Positions 10,335 to 23,167 of a DNA stretch of 64,000 bases are shown in pieces; the first letter of the stretch is position 1, and every line of letters starts with the position of its first letter. The notes under the pieces were generated by a model. That model was not told the DNA's origin. It saw nothing but the letters and a program-made list of their open reading frames with translations, and did not search any database. Origin of the DNA: Blastomyces gilchristii SLH14081 (lineage: Eukaryota; Ascomycota; Eurotiomycetes; Onygenales; Ajellomycetaceae); contig NW_003101664.1 of assembly GCF_000003855.2 (NCBI RefSeq), positions 337,285 to 401,284 of the forward strand, written 5' to 3'. The position numbers and the translations under genes are program-made.

Positions 10335-12239
10335 TTACTGAATCTTCTCATCTCACTATCAGTTATAAATCTGCAGCATTTTTTTTTTCTACACCTTCAT
10401 ATGCAGTGTTCTGCAGCAAAAAATAACACTCAGTTAAATCACATAAATTCAAGCTCTTACAGATCAAGTCAATGAACTAATTACTCAGAACTGTTAAATA
10501 GCTGATATTAATACATAACTTATCTGATGTTGAAAATACTGAAAGTTATCACTTATATAAAAGATATACTCTCAGTCTTAATTCACTATCAACTCATGAC
10601 TATTATTACTAAGATGAAATTGTATAAATTAAACATCTTTAATAAGACTAGTAATATCTGTTTCTAGCTACTGAATATAAATAATAACATTTATAAATAT
10701 CTCATTATTAATGAAGTCTTTAAAATCTCTTTCAGTATTAGCTATCTTAGCTCTAAGATTTATTAATATATTCAGTGAATGTAAATAGAATATAATATGT
10801 ATATTATATCTAGAATATTCTGAAAATATAACTCTGTAATAATTACTGAAAGATTAATATAACTCTTACTACAGAGCTATAAATAAACTTTCTTTATATA
10901 CAATACAATTAATATACTGTAGACTTTATTACTGATTTTAAGATTATTATAGCAGACTTAAAATGAAATAATTCTACACTATATATTATATTTCATATTA
11001 AGTTAATAACATCAATTCTTTATCAGATTAATTAAGCTTACTTTAATACTTAGTCAGTATTCTTCACTGAATGAAAGAAGATATTTATAATAATAGTTAC
11101 ATTTTCATATTATATCAACTCATTTCACAGAACTGTTAAGTTAAATTTAATTTTATATAAAATAATACAATCTCTAATATCACTGTTAACAGAGATTGTT
11201 TCAGATTATCATGCAGTAGTAACAAGAATTCAGACATTATAAATAATAAATACTAAAAACATCAATATAAAGATGTCTGTATCTAATGTGAATAAATAAG
11301 ACACTGAATAGCAGAATGCTATACTTGTCTAATATCAGTCTCTATACACTCATCTGTAGAGATCTGTAACTGTCAGAGTATCTCTATATCTGTGATTATC
11401 AATAATCACTTATACACAGTCTTCTCAGATTGTACTGTTACATGCTCTTCATTCTTCTCTTCAAAATTAAAAAACAAATCAGTATATTACTAGAGACAGT
11501 TATATATACTAATAAGTCTTAAGTCAATCTCTTCACTCAGCAGATCAATGAATACATCTTATTTATAAAGATTATTTACTATGATATATCAATTCTCAAT
11601 ACTATCTCAGCTTTTAATAATATAATACATCTTATATATCATATCTTTAACACTCTTTCTAATATAAAATACCTCAGCTGTGTCACTCTTTCAGCCTTAG
11701 TTAACTCTGATACAGAGTTAAATATTATAATCTCAAAAGTAGCAGAAGTATTAAATACTGTTAAAATATTAGTAGTAGAGATTTCTCTGAAGAATCTACA
11801 GCACTGCTTATATTAAATAACTTTCTTTATCTATAAACTTACTCTGCTGAACTCTGATAAACAGCTGATCACACACTACTTCTGCTCTATATTAATGATC
11901 TTATCTCTTATTCTAGACATGCTCTGACTATATAACATGAATTCTGATATTTATTAAGACACAGATCAGATATTCAACAGGTTTCAGATACATTAATAAG
12001 ATATAGAAGATATTCTATTATAAGAATTTCTCAGAGAGAAAATGATTCTTATTATAGTCTGATTATAATTCTCTGAACTAATATAATCAGTATCAGACAC
12101 TCTGTCACCTTAGTTAGAGAATTTTCAGAATATTTTTTATCTACTTACAGCAAACTCTCTTCTTCTCTGTTTAGATACAGATATGAAGATAACTTTGATA
12201 AATAATAAGACTCTTAAGAAGAGTTCACTATATAATATG
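10335..12239 (+). pseudogene. Gypsy B gag/protease region, unreadable
   Basis: This lies between the 5' LTR and the recognisable polymerase. It holds only short open pieces with dense stops in all frames; gag and protease are inferred from position. Confidence 0.45.
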
Positions 12240-13700
12240 AGTAAGAAGAAACTACAGCTTCTGAAGAAGTATATTGATAAGAATTTGAAATGAGAATTCA
12301 TTCAGTCTAGTAAAAGCTCTCATGCATTCTCAGTATTATTTACTCTCAAGAAGAACAGCTCTAAAAGATTTTATATTAACTACAGAAATCTAAATACAAT
12401 CACAGTTAAAAATTAATATATAATATCTCTAATTTCAGAGCTTCTGAAAATATTTAACAGAATTCACTGAGTTACAAAGCTAGACCTGATTCATGCCTTT
12501 CATCTACTACAAATCACAGAGAGTTACAAACATCTCACAGCTTTTAAAACATGTTATAAAAATTATGAATATCTGATTATTCTCTTCAGTCTCTGCAACT
12601 TTCTCAGTCACTTTCAACAGTATATTCAGATAGTTCTTCTTTCATACATAGATAAATTTACTGTGATCTATATAAATGATGTTATTATATATATAAAAGA
12701 TGATAGTTCAGAGACTTATTAATAATATATCTGAAAGATGCTTTAGAAATTCAGACAGGTCTGACTAATATACAATCTCTTTAAATACTGCTTTCTACAG
12801 AAAGAAATTGACTTTATAAGCTATATAATCAGCTATCACAGCATAAGAATGAACTCAAAGTATATAGAAGCTATAGTATCATGACTTATTTCTAGATCTA
12901 TTTAAAATATCTGTGAATTTCTGAGATTCTGTAACTTCTATTATTACTTTATACACTGCTATAGCAAAGTTACTCTATTAATGATAAATCTGCTGAAAGT
13001 TAATAAGATCTTTTAATAAATAAACACTGAAGACTTCAGTTTTCAGCTGCTGAAAGATAAATTTATCAAGATCTCTCTTCTTATCTTCTACTCTAATGAA
13101 CTAGAAATCATAATCTTCTATAATGTCAGTGACTATATTATAAGTGAAATTCTTATACAGAAAGAAGTAGAATGAATATCTATACTCAGTTACATTCTAT
13201 AGCAGAAAAATGATAAATGCAGAATATAATTACAGTATATATAATTAGAAAATACTGACTATTATAGAGTTAATCAGACATTGAAGTCACTTTATACAGA
13301 GTAATTATTATGAAACAGTTATTTACAGTGATTATAATAATCTTCTTTTCTTTTTAATAATTAAAATACTCAGCTGTTATCAGACTCACTGAGCATAGTA
13401 TCTGAGTGAGCTAGATATTATCATTAAGTATAAGAAAGGTTATAAAAACTCAGCAGATATCTCTAGTTAGTATTCAGACTACAGATTAAAGTTAGAGAAG
13501 CTGATAGAGTTTAATAACAATTTTCATCACTTTCTGAACAGATTGTAAGATTATCTTTATTAAGTCAGAATAGCTGCTATGTTAATAGCTGCAGATATTC
13601 AGAATGACTTCACTCTCAGCTTACTTCTAGATATTATACATCAGCATCTCTTAGAGAATCTTGAATCTCTTATTTCTCTTACTGATTATAATTATCTAGA
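12240..13700 (+). pseudogene. Gypsy B reverse transcriptase and RNase H remnant
   Basis: From about 12430 the plus strand reads through VTKLDLIHAFHLLQI, then HLTAFKTCYKNYEYLIILFSLCN and VIYINDVIIYI. These are decayed forms of the Gypsy blocks FSKLDLRxAYH, TAFRTRYGxFEYLVMPFGL and YLDDILIYS. The catalytic YLDD is YIND here. RNase H and connection follow to about 13700. Trp-to-stop changes are frequent. Confidence 0.85.
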
Positions 13701-15030
13701 GAATTAAGCTATTGAGAATGAACTGCTTTTCTATCAGAATTATATTATAGTCTCTGAATATCTTCTTACAAAGTAACTTCTTCTAGAACACTTTTATAAT
13801 ACTTTTACTATCAGTCACTCTAGTTTCTGTTGAATATACAGTCTAATTCAATACTGATTCTATTGATCTCATATACACTAAGAAATCAATGAATATTGTA
13901 AGAGATGTGAGATATACAAGTGTATAAAATCTATATCATATCATATATACAGTGAGCTAATATCAGTTTCTATTTCAAATGTTAACTAATATACAGTTAT
14001 ACTTAACTTCATTATTAATCTTTCTAAATTACTCTATACAGTAACAGAAGTCATCTTTGATATTATTCTAGTTATTGTCTATAAACAGTCAAAGAGATTA
14101 TACTATATATCTACAGTTATTAATATTACTTCAGAGATACTTGCTTATCTTTTTATTAATAATATAGTTCATCTATATAGCATGTCTGCTATTCTCATCT
14201 CAGATAGAGATCATCTATTTATCTCAGAATTTTAACAAACTCTCTTACAAACTCTGAGTACAGATCACAGACTTTCAACAGTATATTATTTATAGACTGA
14301 TGAATAAATAGAAAGACAGAACTGAGAGTTAGAAATCTATATTCATCTTTATATAGACTATCTTCAAATTAACTGAGTGAATCTTCTAGCTCTTGCAGAG
14401 TTTGTATACAGTAATTCAGTTTATTCAGTACTAGATATTACACTCTTTTTCATAAATCTAGAATATTATTCATTACTGCTGACTATATCTGACTTTTCAG
14501 TCTCAGAACTGAATCACTCAGATACTGAATATCATATAATACTAATCAGAGAAGCTTAAGAAGAGACTTACTCTTATCTACTATATACTCAAGATCTCAT
14601 AACTCACTATATCTGTGACAATTCTCAAGAATTCAAAGAAGAAGATCTAGTCTTTCTCAATAATAAAAATATAAAAATAAGATATTTTAATAAGAAGTTG
14701 AATTATAAGTTTCTAGAATTCTTCACAGTATAAAAATGTATTGACACTCAAGTCTACAAGTTATTACTATTCTTATCATACTATATATATAATATTTTCC
14801 ATGTCTCTCTTCTAGAATCTTATAGAGTCACAGAAATCAATAATAATTATATACTCTCAGAGATTATTCACTCAGAGATAGATAATACAGATAAAGACTA
14901 TAATATTAATGAGATTCTAGATATGAAACTTATAAGAGAAAACAAAGTCAAGTTTCTTATATATTAACTTGAAAAAGAATCTCAGTTTAATAAGTGAATG
15001 AACTCTTCTTATCTCATTAATACTTAATCA
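13701..15030 (+). pseudogene. Gypsy B integrase with chromodomain remnant
   Basis: Integrase core pieces are readable: ILISDRDHLFISEF near 14195-14235 (consensus IISDRGxxFxSxFW) and a 60-residue open stretch at 14377-14559 beginning NLLALAEFVYSNS (consensus LxLAEFAYNxS). Near 14890-15030 the line YNINEILDMKLIRENKVKFLIY matches a chromodomain (VExILDxRxxxxxxxYLVKWxG), which marks a chromovirus. Confidence 0.83.
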
Positions 15031-15509
15031 TATATAGAGATCTTCTATAAGTACTACTCACACTGACTGCAGTCTTCTTTACTTAGTAATATCATTCTCA
15101 GTATATTAACTGAAATAATTAGTCAAGTAGACATACTTTCTTCATTTCAAGTTTAATATTATAGATTATAATAATATCAATATAGTGATCTAATACAATA
15201 ATCAGCACTGAACCTAGGACAGAGCTCATCTCACTAGTATATAATTCTAATATATAGTAGAGCTGAGAGTCTCTGCTACTGTAATCTCTAGAGCAGAGCA
15301 TGTTCTGCTAGAAACTCTGAGACAGAGCTGATTCTGTCAGCTATGACTAGAACAGAGCTTGTTCTGCTAGTAATAAATTCTCACCAGCTATAACTAGAGC
15401 AGGGCTTGTTCTGCTAGCAATGAATCACAAATATTAATGTATCATCATATATATGTATGTATTTTTAACCACAGAAGGAAGGACCCGCAGCGGAGGTGAG
15501 AAGGCAGAA

Positions 15510-15696
15510 TATAAGAATCTTAGAGCATAGAACATGATCAGGTGACTCACACAAGCCTCGCCATCTCATATCCACCCGCTCACCTCTAGCTTAGATAGCT
15601 TCTTCTTCTTCTTCTTCTTCTTCAAGATTCAGTTCCAATATGATCTAGTATACTGCTGCTATCCACCCTGGTAAAGTTAATCTTCATCCCGTAACA
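15510..15696 (+). repeat. 3' LTR of Gypsy B
   Basis: 187 bp, starts TATAAGAATC, ends CCCGTAACA, and shares the (TTC)n run. Differences from the 5' copy are mainly C/T and G/A. Confidence 0.9.
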
Positions 15697-15780
15697 GTGG
15701 TGTCATTGCATATTACTCCTTTTGGTATAGCGTCGATCATTTCTTGGCATACTATAGCCATGGCTTCACCTGGTGCAAAG

Positions 15781-16229
15781 AGCTCTGCTTTCAGTTAGAC
15801 CCGCCCTTCGAGATGACCGTCTGTGGGGATTCAGACTATGCCTGGTGACATGGCTGGTGTGAGGAAAATGATTGGAAGAATTGCCAAGAGATTGGGCCGA
15901 AGGGTGAAAATGAAAACCAAATCATAAAAGCTGTGTGACTGAAGATATTGTCAGGCAGGGATTTTAACTAGCTGGTCCGACCAGCATTAGTACATGAGTC
16001 ATCACAATCAGGACTGGACCCAAGCAAACCAAACTTGCCAAACCTACACAAAGAAAAAGCTCAGGAGAATCCAATCAGAAGGAGAATTCAATCAGAGGCA
16101 GCCACACTATAGATCAATAGCTCACATAAATTTGTTGCTGTAACTAAGATACATATGTCCTTTCATTCTCATATTTTTTTCTTTATCTCCTATTTCACTA
16201 ACACTATCGCAGCCAACAAAATTTTCATA
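15781..16229. promoter_or_regulatory. region upstream of the BTB gene
   Basis: This is about 450 bases of normal GC with no gene seen. The part nearest the gene (16090-16229) has a TATA-like ACTATAGATC near 16105 and a pyrimidine-rich leader (16160-16195), fitting a fungal promoter and leader. Confidence 0.4.
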
Positions 16230-17710
16230 ATGAATAAAGCAACCCATGTTATCAACCCAGATGATGAAGTGTTAATAATATTGCGCAATGCAAATGACTC
16301 TTTTGCAGTTTGGGATGAAATGCCTTCCTTCTCTCTTCCTGAATCTAATCACGGCCGCCACAGCAATAGTGATACTGAAGCTCGGAATGAGCATGTGGAT
16401 AGCTCATGCTTAACTCAAAAAGAGAAAAGAAAGAGAAAAAAAACGAGAAAACAAAAGGCAAATAAAGGGAAGTTTGGCAATCTCGGTGCTCCCAGTTCAA
16501 CTCTCCAAAAAAATTTTAACAGCACTTCACAGCCTATTGAAGAACCACCTGTTGAAGAACCACCTGTTGAAGAACCACCTGTTGAAGAACCACCTGTTGA
16601 AGAACCACCTGTTGAAGAACCACCTGTTGAAGAACCACCTGTTGAAGAACCACCTGTTGAAGAACCACCTGTTGAAGTACCATCTGTTGAAGAATCTATG
16701 AAGAACATGTCCCTTATTATCCAATCAGATGAAACATCGAATCATCTCTTTCTTGATGCATCAAATGTAGAGAACGAGAACCGCAATCTCGACGTTACAC
16801 AGATATACTGTGATCACGACTCACCAGAAGATTGCTATCGCATTCAAGTTTCTGCGAAGCATTTGACCCTTGCGTCTCCTGTTTTCAAAAAAACATTTAC
16901 TGGTGGATGGAAAGAGAGTGTCAATTTTCTCGAATCCTGCTCAGTTGAGATAACAATGGACGGTTGGGATCTTGAGGCACTTTTAATTCTGCTCAGGATT
17001 ATTCATTGTCAACATTATATCGTACCTCGAAAGCTAGGACTTGAGCTACTCGCCAAAGTCGCTGTCCTATCAGATTATTACGACTGCCAAGCTGCCGTGA
17101 AATTTTTCACTGATATATGGGTTGCTCCTCTAGAAGACACCATTCCTAAGTTTTACACGCGTGATTTAATATTGTGGGTGTGGATCTCCTGGTTTTTTGA
17201 GCTTCCGAAACAGTTTAAGGAGGCGACATCAGTTGCCATGTCATAGAGCACCGGCTCTATTATTGATTTGGGACTTCCGATCCCAAATCGAGTTTTGGGT
17301 AAGAGTGCTCAGCCTTTTTTTAGCTAGCTTCTATTAACCTACCGCCAGAAACGATGAACGACTTCAGACAAAAAGCCATCGAAAACAGAATTACTCAACT
17401 TCACGAAAGGCGTGAAAGCTTTTTAAAAGGCGATCGAGGATGTGGCTTTGAGTGCAGTTCGATTATGTTCGGGGCCCTCACAAAGCATATGCACTCAAAT
17501 AATTTACTTTCACCAAGACCAGTCGCTTCATTCAAAGAACTGAACTATAGAGATCTTATAGACAAACTGCTCTCACTTCAAGAACCCCGATGGTTCAGTT
17601 CTCTCTCGGAATCATACTATGAAAGCATTTCTAGACATGACTGTCAGGATTCGGCTTTAATATCTCCACATGGTGCATTAGTTAATAACATGGAAGGCCT
17701 CAGTTTGTGA
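16230..17710 (+). pseudogene. BTB/POZ-domain protein gene with an internal TAG
   Basis: Two exons (16230-17298, 17349-17710; intron 17299-17348, 50 bp, GTAAG..CAG) join in phase to a 476-codon frame interrupted only by TAG at 17244-17246 (codon 339). Segments in order: a variable N-terminus (MNKATHVINPDDEV), a lysine-rich stretch (KEKRKRKKTRKQK), an EEPPV pentapeptide array, a BTB fold from about residue 195 (CYRIQVSAKHLTLASPVFKK) to about 310, and a C-terminal part with GCGFECSSIMFGALTKHM as in fungal BTB families. The ATG at 16230 is preferred over 16155 because the peptide after it fits the family. BTB domains mediate protein-protein contacts; the target is unknown. The stop is one transition from CAG, so a recent null allele or a truncated product are both possible. 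Confidence 0.7.
16536..16685 (+). repeat. 15 bp coding minisatellite (EEPPV repeat)
   Basis: Eight identical units of GTTGAAGAACCACCT (starts at 16551, 16566 and on to 16656) are preceded by one variant (IEEPP) and followed by one degenerate unit (VEVPS). The unit is a whole number of codons, so length changes keep the frame. Identity between units points to recent expansion. Confidence 0.97.
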
Positions 17711-17794
17711 GTATATTTGTAACCTATCAGCAAATCAGTGAATTATATGAAGAAGCGTTAAAGTTACTAAATGCTAATGGGCCCATGGGACTGT

Positions 17795-17889
17795 TGTCAG
17801 GTCACGTGATCTGGCTTACTAATCCTTCCACCATATAACTTTCCACAAGCTAGCAACCTTTCAATCACACAAGCTTTACACCTTTCACA
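17795..17889 (+). repeat. 5' LTR of Copia C
   Basis: 95 bp, TGTCAGG...CACA. Almost unmutated, in contrast to the interior. Confidence 0.93.
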
Positions 17890-17905
17890 GGTTATGAGAC
17901 TCATT
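17890..17905 (+). promoter_or_regulatory. primer binding site of Copia C (half initiator-Met tRNA)
   Basis: GGTTATGAG begins right after the LTR terminal CACA. It is complementary to the initiator-Met tRNA anticodon loop region (CTCATAACC), the internal priming known for Copia and Ty5. Confidence 0.7.
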
Positions 17906-18099
17906 TTGCGTAAAATCGCTGCCAATTCAGAATTCCTTGTTAATATAATCATTATTTCAACTACTGCTTCATTCAATACACTCATCAGGAGTTAAAATCA
18001 TCTTATTCTATCAGTATTGATGTATTTGAGATCTTGATAATCAATAATACTACTACTTACTTAAAAAAAAAAAAAAAGGCTTGCAGAAAACACATCACA

Positions 18100-20150
18100 T
18101 TTGCAAAAAAGCAAGAAAAGAGAATGATATTGACAAGAATTCAATAAATGAATATCAAGATGACAGATTCAATACAATCTCATTTACATATATATTCACA
18201 ATTTTATATTTTTTTCACTGAATCAGTTGCAGTTGATGATGATAATTCTTCACACTTATACTCTATCAGTGAACATTCTTCTGAAGTCTTTGAAAGCTTC
18301 ATTGATAAACACTCTGAAATACTCTCTCAATTCAAAGCTGGTTTAAATACAGCTTCTGACACAGTCAGGTCAGCCTCTTAATCTACTTAACAGCTTAATG
18401 AAGCTGATTCTCTTAATGAGAATAATGAACACTCAGATATCTACTATTCAGATAAGATAATATCAGATTAACAGATAAAGCATCTTAAGATAGTATTTAA
18501 GATAAAGAAGAAGAAGTGAAGAGTTCTAGAACTTAAACTATAATGAAAAAACTTTATTAATAGAGAATCAGAGATTCTCTACAGATTAATCACAGAATGT
18601 TAATAATTATTCTACTATCATATTAACAGTCTGTACAGTCATATGAAATTCTAATCTCAGTGAATGATTGAAATTCAATCTTTAGAAACTGAATAGCTGT
18701 GTTGATAAGACAATCTCTTAATTTAAGAAAGATGTTAAGAATACTATAAGATTAAACAGTCTAACTGATATATTTAATTACATTACATAAAGTATTTTCA
18801 TGAAATTAAAACTGGTTGATGCACAGAGTTAATATATAATAGAGAAATGACAGACTCAGAACTCTCTATAAAAAGATGATAAATAAGTATCATTCTGAAA
18901 TATCAGAAATCAGTGACTTTATACATTCATCTCAAACTTCTTAAGTGCAGGTGTCAGATCATATTTCTTCAAATATAATGAAAATCAGATTACTTATACT
19001 CTATAAAATATAATTAAACAGAAATACTCTGTTCTTAAAATACAGTTACACTGTGAGACAGTTCTGAAATTCATGTCTCTTGATAGCACACAGATCATCA
19101 ATCTACATACATTCTTTAATAAGTTTCAGTTTATTATTATGAAATTGAAGATGTTGAATGCTTTTCTCTCAGATACATGAATATTTGATATCTTCTACTC
19201 AGTTCTACTCAATAATTGAAGAAATTATGTTTAGAAGAAGATAGAGAAGATACAGAATTTCAAATTCACAGCTGTGATATTGAATATTGATCTTCTCATG
19301 AAGAAGATCTGTTCATGACTTAATTCTTTAAAAGATAAAAAGAATCTGTAGAATACAGATTCTGCAGCTAACTCAGCTATAACAGCTACAACAGCTATGA
19401 CAGCTACAACAGTCATAACAACTATCAACAATAATACATCAAATTCAGTCTGTGAAGACTGTACTGAATATAATCATAATAGTACTCAAGAGAGCTTCTG
19501 AAATTATCAGAGATCAGGAAATTCATCTATATATTCTGAATGTGAGAGATCTTACTTTGACATCTGTTGATTAATTAATTCAGATAGTGCTCTGAATAAT
19601 TGAAGAATAAATAATACTGTGAGAATAAAGAAATTTAAGAAAAAGAAGAAAAAGAACAATAGTGAGAGTAGAACTCAACTATTTATTACAGATGAATCAG
19701 ACATCTATCAGATATCAAATCTCACAGAGATTATTAATATATCAGCCTGTTTCATGAAATCGCATAAGAATTCTCTCACTATATGAAATAGTGACATCAG
19801 ATGCCACATAGTAAGTGATAGATTACAATTTTCAGAACTTATAGCAATCAATGATTCAACAGTTCAAGTAGTCAATAAGATTATTATAAAGGTTCAGAGT
19901 GTCAGTACTGTATTCATCTCAGTGAGTGAAAGATTGATAGAATTTAATCATGTATACTATATATCAGAACTATCTGCAAATCTGATCTCTGCTGAGCTTA
20001 TAAAATATCAGAGCTATATTCACTATAATATGTAAGTTAATACTGAGAACTACTTTGAGTTTCTGTTATTTATCAACAGTGATATCTTCTACATCAATCT
20101 GTCTTATAATAATATTTATATTCTATTCAACAGTTCACTGACATTTCATG
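18100..20150 (+). pseudogene. Copia C gag and protease remnant
   Basis: Gag begins near 18148 (NIKMTDSIQSHLHIYS) and is broken by stops. A decayed zinc-knuckle segment (CERSYFDIC) lies near 19550. The protease-linker follows at about 19680-20040. Domain limits are approximate. Confidence 0.6.
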
Positions 20151-21900
20151 AGATAATGAATGACTTAATGTATGAAGCAGTAACATATGTAACTGTTTCA
20201 AAATCAAAGATAATCTCAACAGATTATAATCTGAGTGCTGAGTCTTTGAGATCTTTCAGCTATGAGAAGATTGAACAGTTAATCAACTCTAAGAATTCAG
20301 ATACTGATTTCTTTATTATCTTATCTTTATCTCAATTATTCACAGTTCTTCTGAAACAGCTTCTGATAGATGAGTGACATCATCAACTTGATCATATCAG
20401 TGAAAATAGTATATTAAAAATAATCAGAGACCTGCAATTTAATATTATTATTATCAATCTGAAGAAATTATCATTCTGTGTTATATATGTTAAGACTAAA
20501 CAGAAATGCGCTTTCTACAAGAATTTCACACCACAATGTGTCATCTGCAAGACCTTGAAGATTTGAGTGAATATATTCAGTGATGATGAGACTCTTGAAA
20601 CTGAGAATGATATATTATCTTACACTGATAAGAAGCTTGCAATGATGATAACAGATAATGTCATCTGAATGAGATGAATATTTCTATTAAAATGCAAGAA
20701 TGAGATGTTGAGATATCTACAGATTTTCAATCAGTTCATCAAGAATCTGCTGAGACATGATATTATAATCATTCACTCAGACTATGAAGAACTGAATTCA
20801 AATGCAGCCACAGTATATATACTCAGTGAAGAAATAAAATGAGAGTCAACTCTCTCTCATACTTCACAGTAAGATGAAGTATTCAAACAATCAATTAATT
20901 TAATCATTGAGAAGTCTCAATCACTATTAATAGACTCTTCAGCTTCAGAAAAGATGTGAAGTGAGGCAGTTATTACAGTCACAGAGCTGCTTAACCTTAT
21001 ATCAATCTCAATGATATTGTATGAGAGCTCTGACAATACAAAGCTGATTACATCATATAAGGCCTGACTTGAAGCTCTATCTTCTGTACACAGCATTCAC
21101 TGATGAGATTGCAAAGCATTCTTAAAGATAGTTTTCAAGTTCATCAATAAGATGACTTTCTGTTTCAAAGAGTTGATTTTTATAAGATATGATGATTTTA
21201 TCAATTATAGATTGATGAATCCCTTCAACAGGTATTTATACATATCAAAAGACATCATCTTTCAGAAGAATCTTCATCTTGTTAATTCATTAATATCAAT
21301 CACTTCACACAATCTGAAGGTTCTACTCAATGCAGTCTGTAAAGCGGCTGTGATGATTTCTTCAGTGACATCAGGCCTACTCACTGCAGCCTGTCAAGAG
21401 ACTGTAATAATTTCTTCAACAATTTCTGATTCATCAATAGATGATCTGTTCATTGATGAGGAAATCTGATCTGAGTGTTCATTATTTCTCATACTCACTA
21501 AGAATTGATGAATTGACTATGAAATCTCTGTGAGAATACCTATCTTTTTAGTACAGAATACACTGAACTTCTCAGAATTCACAGTTGAATCTGATAATTC
21601 TTCAACATCTACAAGAAATATCACTATAGTGAGGAAATCAACAGTGAGGAAATCTTCAGTGAGAAACAGTCTTGAAGACCTATTCACTGATTTCAAGATC
21701 ACTGTACTTTCAATTCTGAAAAACCTCACATGCATCAAAGCTTTCATGAAATGAAAGTATTATTACAAGATCTATATTAAAGAGATCAATCATTTGAAAC
21801 AGATAGAGATCTGATGACTGATTGAGAGAACATCACAAATAAGTGTCCTTCACAGTCAATGAGTATTTAATAAAAAGTTCAATAATATGAGTGATGTTAT
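20151..21900 (+). pseudogene. Copia C integrase remnant
   Basis: A cysteine/histidine region is suggested near 20380-20580. From 21130 the strand reads KAFLKIVFKF, then ELIFIRYDDFINYRLMNPFNRYLYISKDIIFQKN. This matches the Copia integrase tail (GYxxxxKxYRLxNPxxxKVxxSRDVxFxE). Several stops interrupt. Confidence 0.75.
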
Positions 21901-23167
21901 CTGCTATAAGACTCACTGAGTTATCTGTGAGAATCATTAATAAAAGAGAGTCAATTACTCAAGAATCTTTGCACTCATTATCTCTGCATTCATCTCATGA
22001 GCTCTTATGATAATCTCAGCATTCTGGGGATGATATGTTCTGCAGATTGATATGATAATCACTTTTTTAAATACTCAACTGTCTACTGATGAACAGATAT
22101 ATATGAATCAACTCACAGAATTCTGTGAAGACTGTGATAATCTTATATATGAGTTAATACAGAAACTCTACAGTCTTAAGCAAGCAGCACTCTTATAGTA
22201 TAAGAAGCTGCAAAAGATGCTATTACACTCAGACTTCTGTATCAGTCTCTATGATATCAGACTATTTATTCACAATGAAAGACAGGTCTATATAATTATC
22301 TATATAAATGATATCTGTCTCTACAGCTTAAAAATTGAAGATCTAAACTGAGTCAAAGCTGAAATTGCTGCTAATTACAAGATCAAGAATGTAGAGGATT
22401 TCAATCACTATCTAGAAATGAAGATTGATAGAGATTCAACTTCATTGATATTGTCTCAATCTCTCTTTGTAAGAAATCTTCTGAAGAAGTTCTTAATAAA
22501 TAACTATCATTCTACATTCACTTCTATAAAGAAGAATATCAATTTCATAAATAATGATGAGAAACTGATTGCATACATAGCAGAATTTACTCTACAGTTC
22601 TATTAATTCAGTATCAGATCTCTATAATATCTGACATTTAATACACATTCTGATATGAGCTTCACTGCAGAATTTCTTGAATGATTCAGCTCTCAGTCTA
22701 TATCAAAAAACTGAGCTGTATATAAGTATACACTCTGATATTCACAGAGTTCAATCAATGAGAGTATAATCTATCACAGAGATGCTGAAATTGAACCTGT
22801 AGTATACACAGATGCTGATTGAGCTGGTAGAGATTCAGGATTTCATTCAATCACCAGTTATATCATCTACATAGCAGATGGCCTCATTGCATGACAGAGC
22901 TGCTGGCAAACAGAGGTCTTCAAGTCATCAACAGAGGCTGAATATATTGCATTCTTCAAGACTGTATATGAGCTTGTCTGTCTCTGAGAGCTTCTAGAAG
23001 ACACTGAATTCATTTCATCTCATCTTAACAATCTGAATGCTGATGATCACTTCATTCTCATCACAGTCAATGATCTGACTTATACAATTCATACTGATAA
23101 TAAGTCTGTCATAGAGCTATTCTCTTCTGAAGCAATTTCACATCACTCAAAGTATATAGAGGTTCAT
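21901..23167 (+). pseudogene. Copia C reverse transcriptase and RNase H (5' part)
   Basis: Readable blocks: QIDMIITFLNTQLSTDEQIYMNQ near 22045, KLYSLKQAALL then a stop at the Trp codon near 22195 (consensus LYGLKQAPRxWY), IIYINDICLYS near 22300 (YVDDxLI), and RNase H with VVYTDADWAG near 22800 and SSTEAEYIAFFKTVYELVCL near 22930. It is cut by Gypsy D right after HSKYIEVH. Confidence 0.88.

Larger units (their letters stand above)
10148..15696 (+). mobile_element. Ty3/Gypsy chromovirus B (decayed, plus strand)
   Basis: Two 187 bp LTRs (10148-10334, 15510-15696) are flanked by a perfect GTGGT duplication (10143-10147, 15697-15701). The interior carries Gypsy-order remnants on the plus strand: reverse transcriptase, RNase H, integrase, and an integrase-tail chromodomain. 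A purine-rich tract ends at 15509, just before the 3' LTR, which fixes the orientation. Every domain is crossed by stops, many at former Trp codons, and the block is very AT-rich. A second copy of this family lies reversed at 60491 onward. Confidence 0.93.
9864..15780. mobile_element. ~360 bp MITE-like element split by Gypsy B
   Basis: The 29 bp sequence at 9864-9892 (CTTTGCACCAGGTGAAGCCA onward) occurs inverted at 15752-15780 with one mismatch. Taking out Gypsy B and one duplicate leaves about 363 bp with no coding potential. Flanks AGCTGT and AGCTCT are similar and could be an imperfect target duplication. Family unknown. Confidence 0.55.

Noticed and set aside
16415..16724. Repetitive proteins in other frames and on the minus strand of the EEPPV array (GGSST, LLKNH, FNRW repeats)
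   Set aside because: Any 15 bp tandem repeat is open in several frames. Only the plus-strand frame joins a BTB domain and a spliced second exon.
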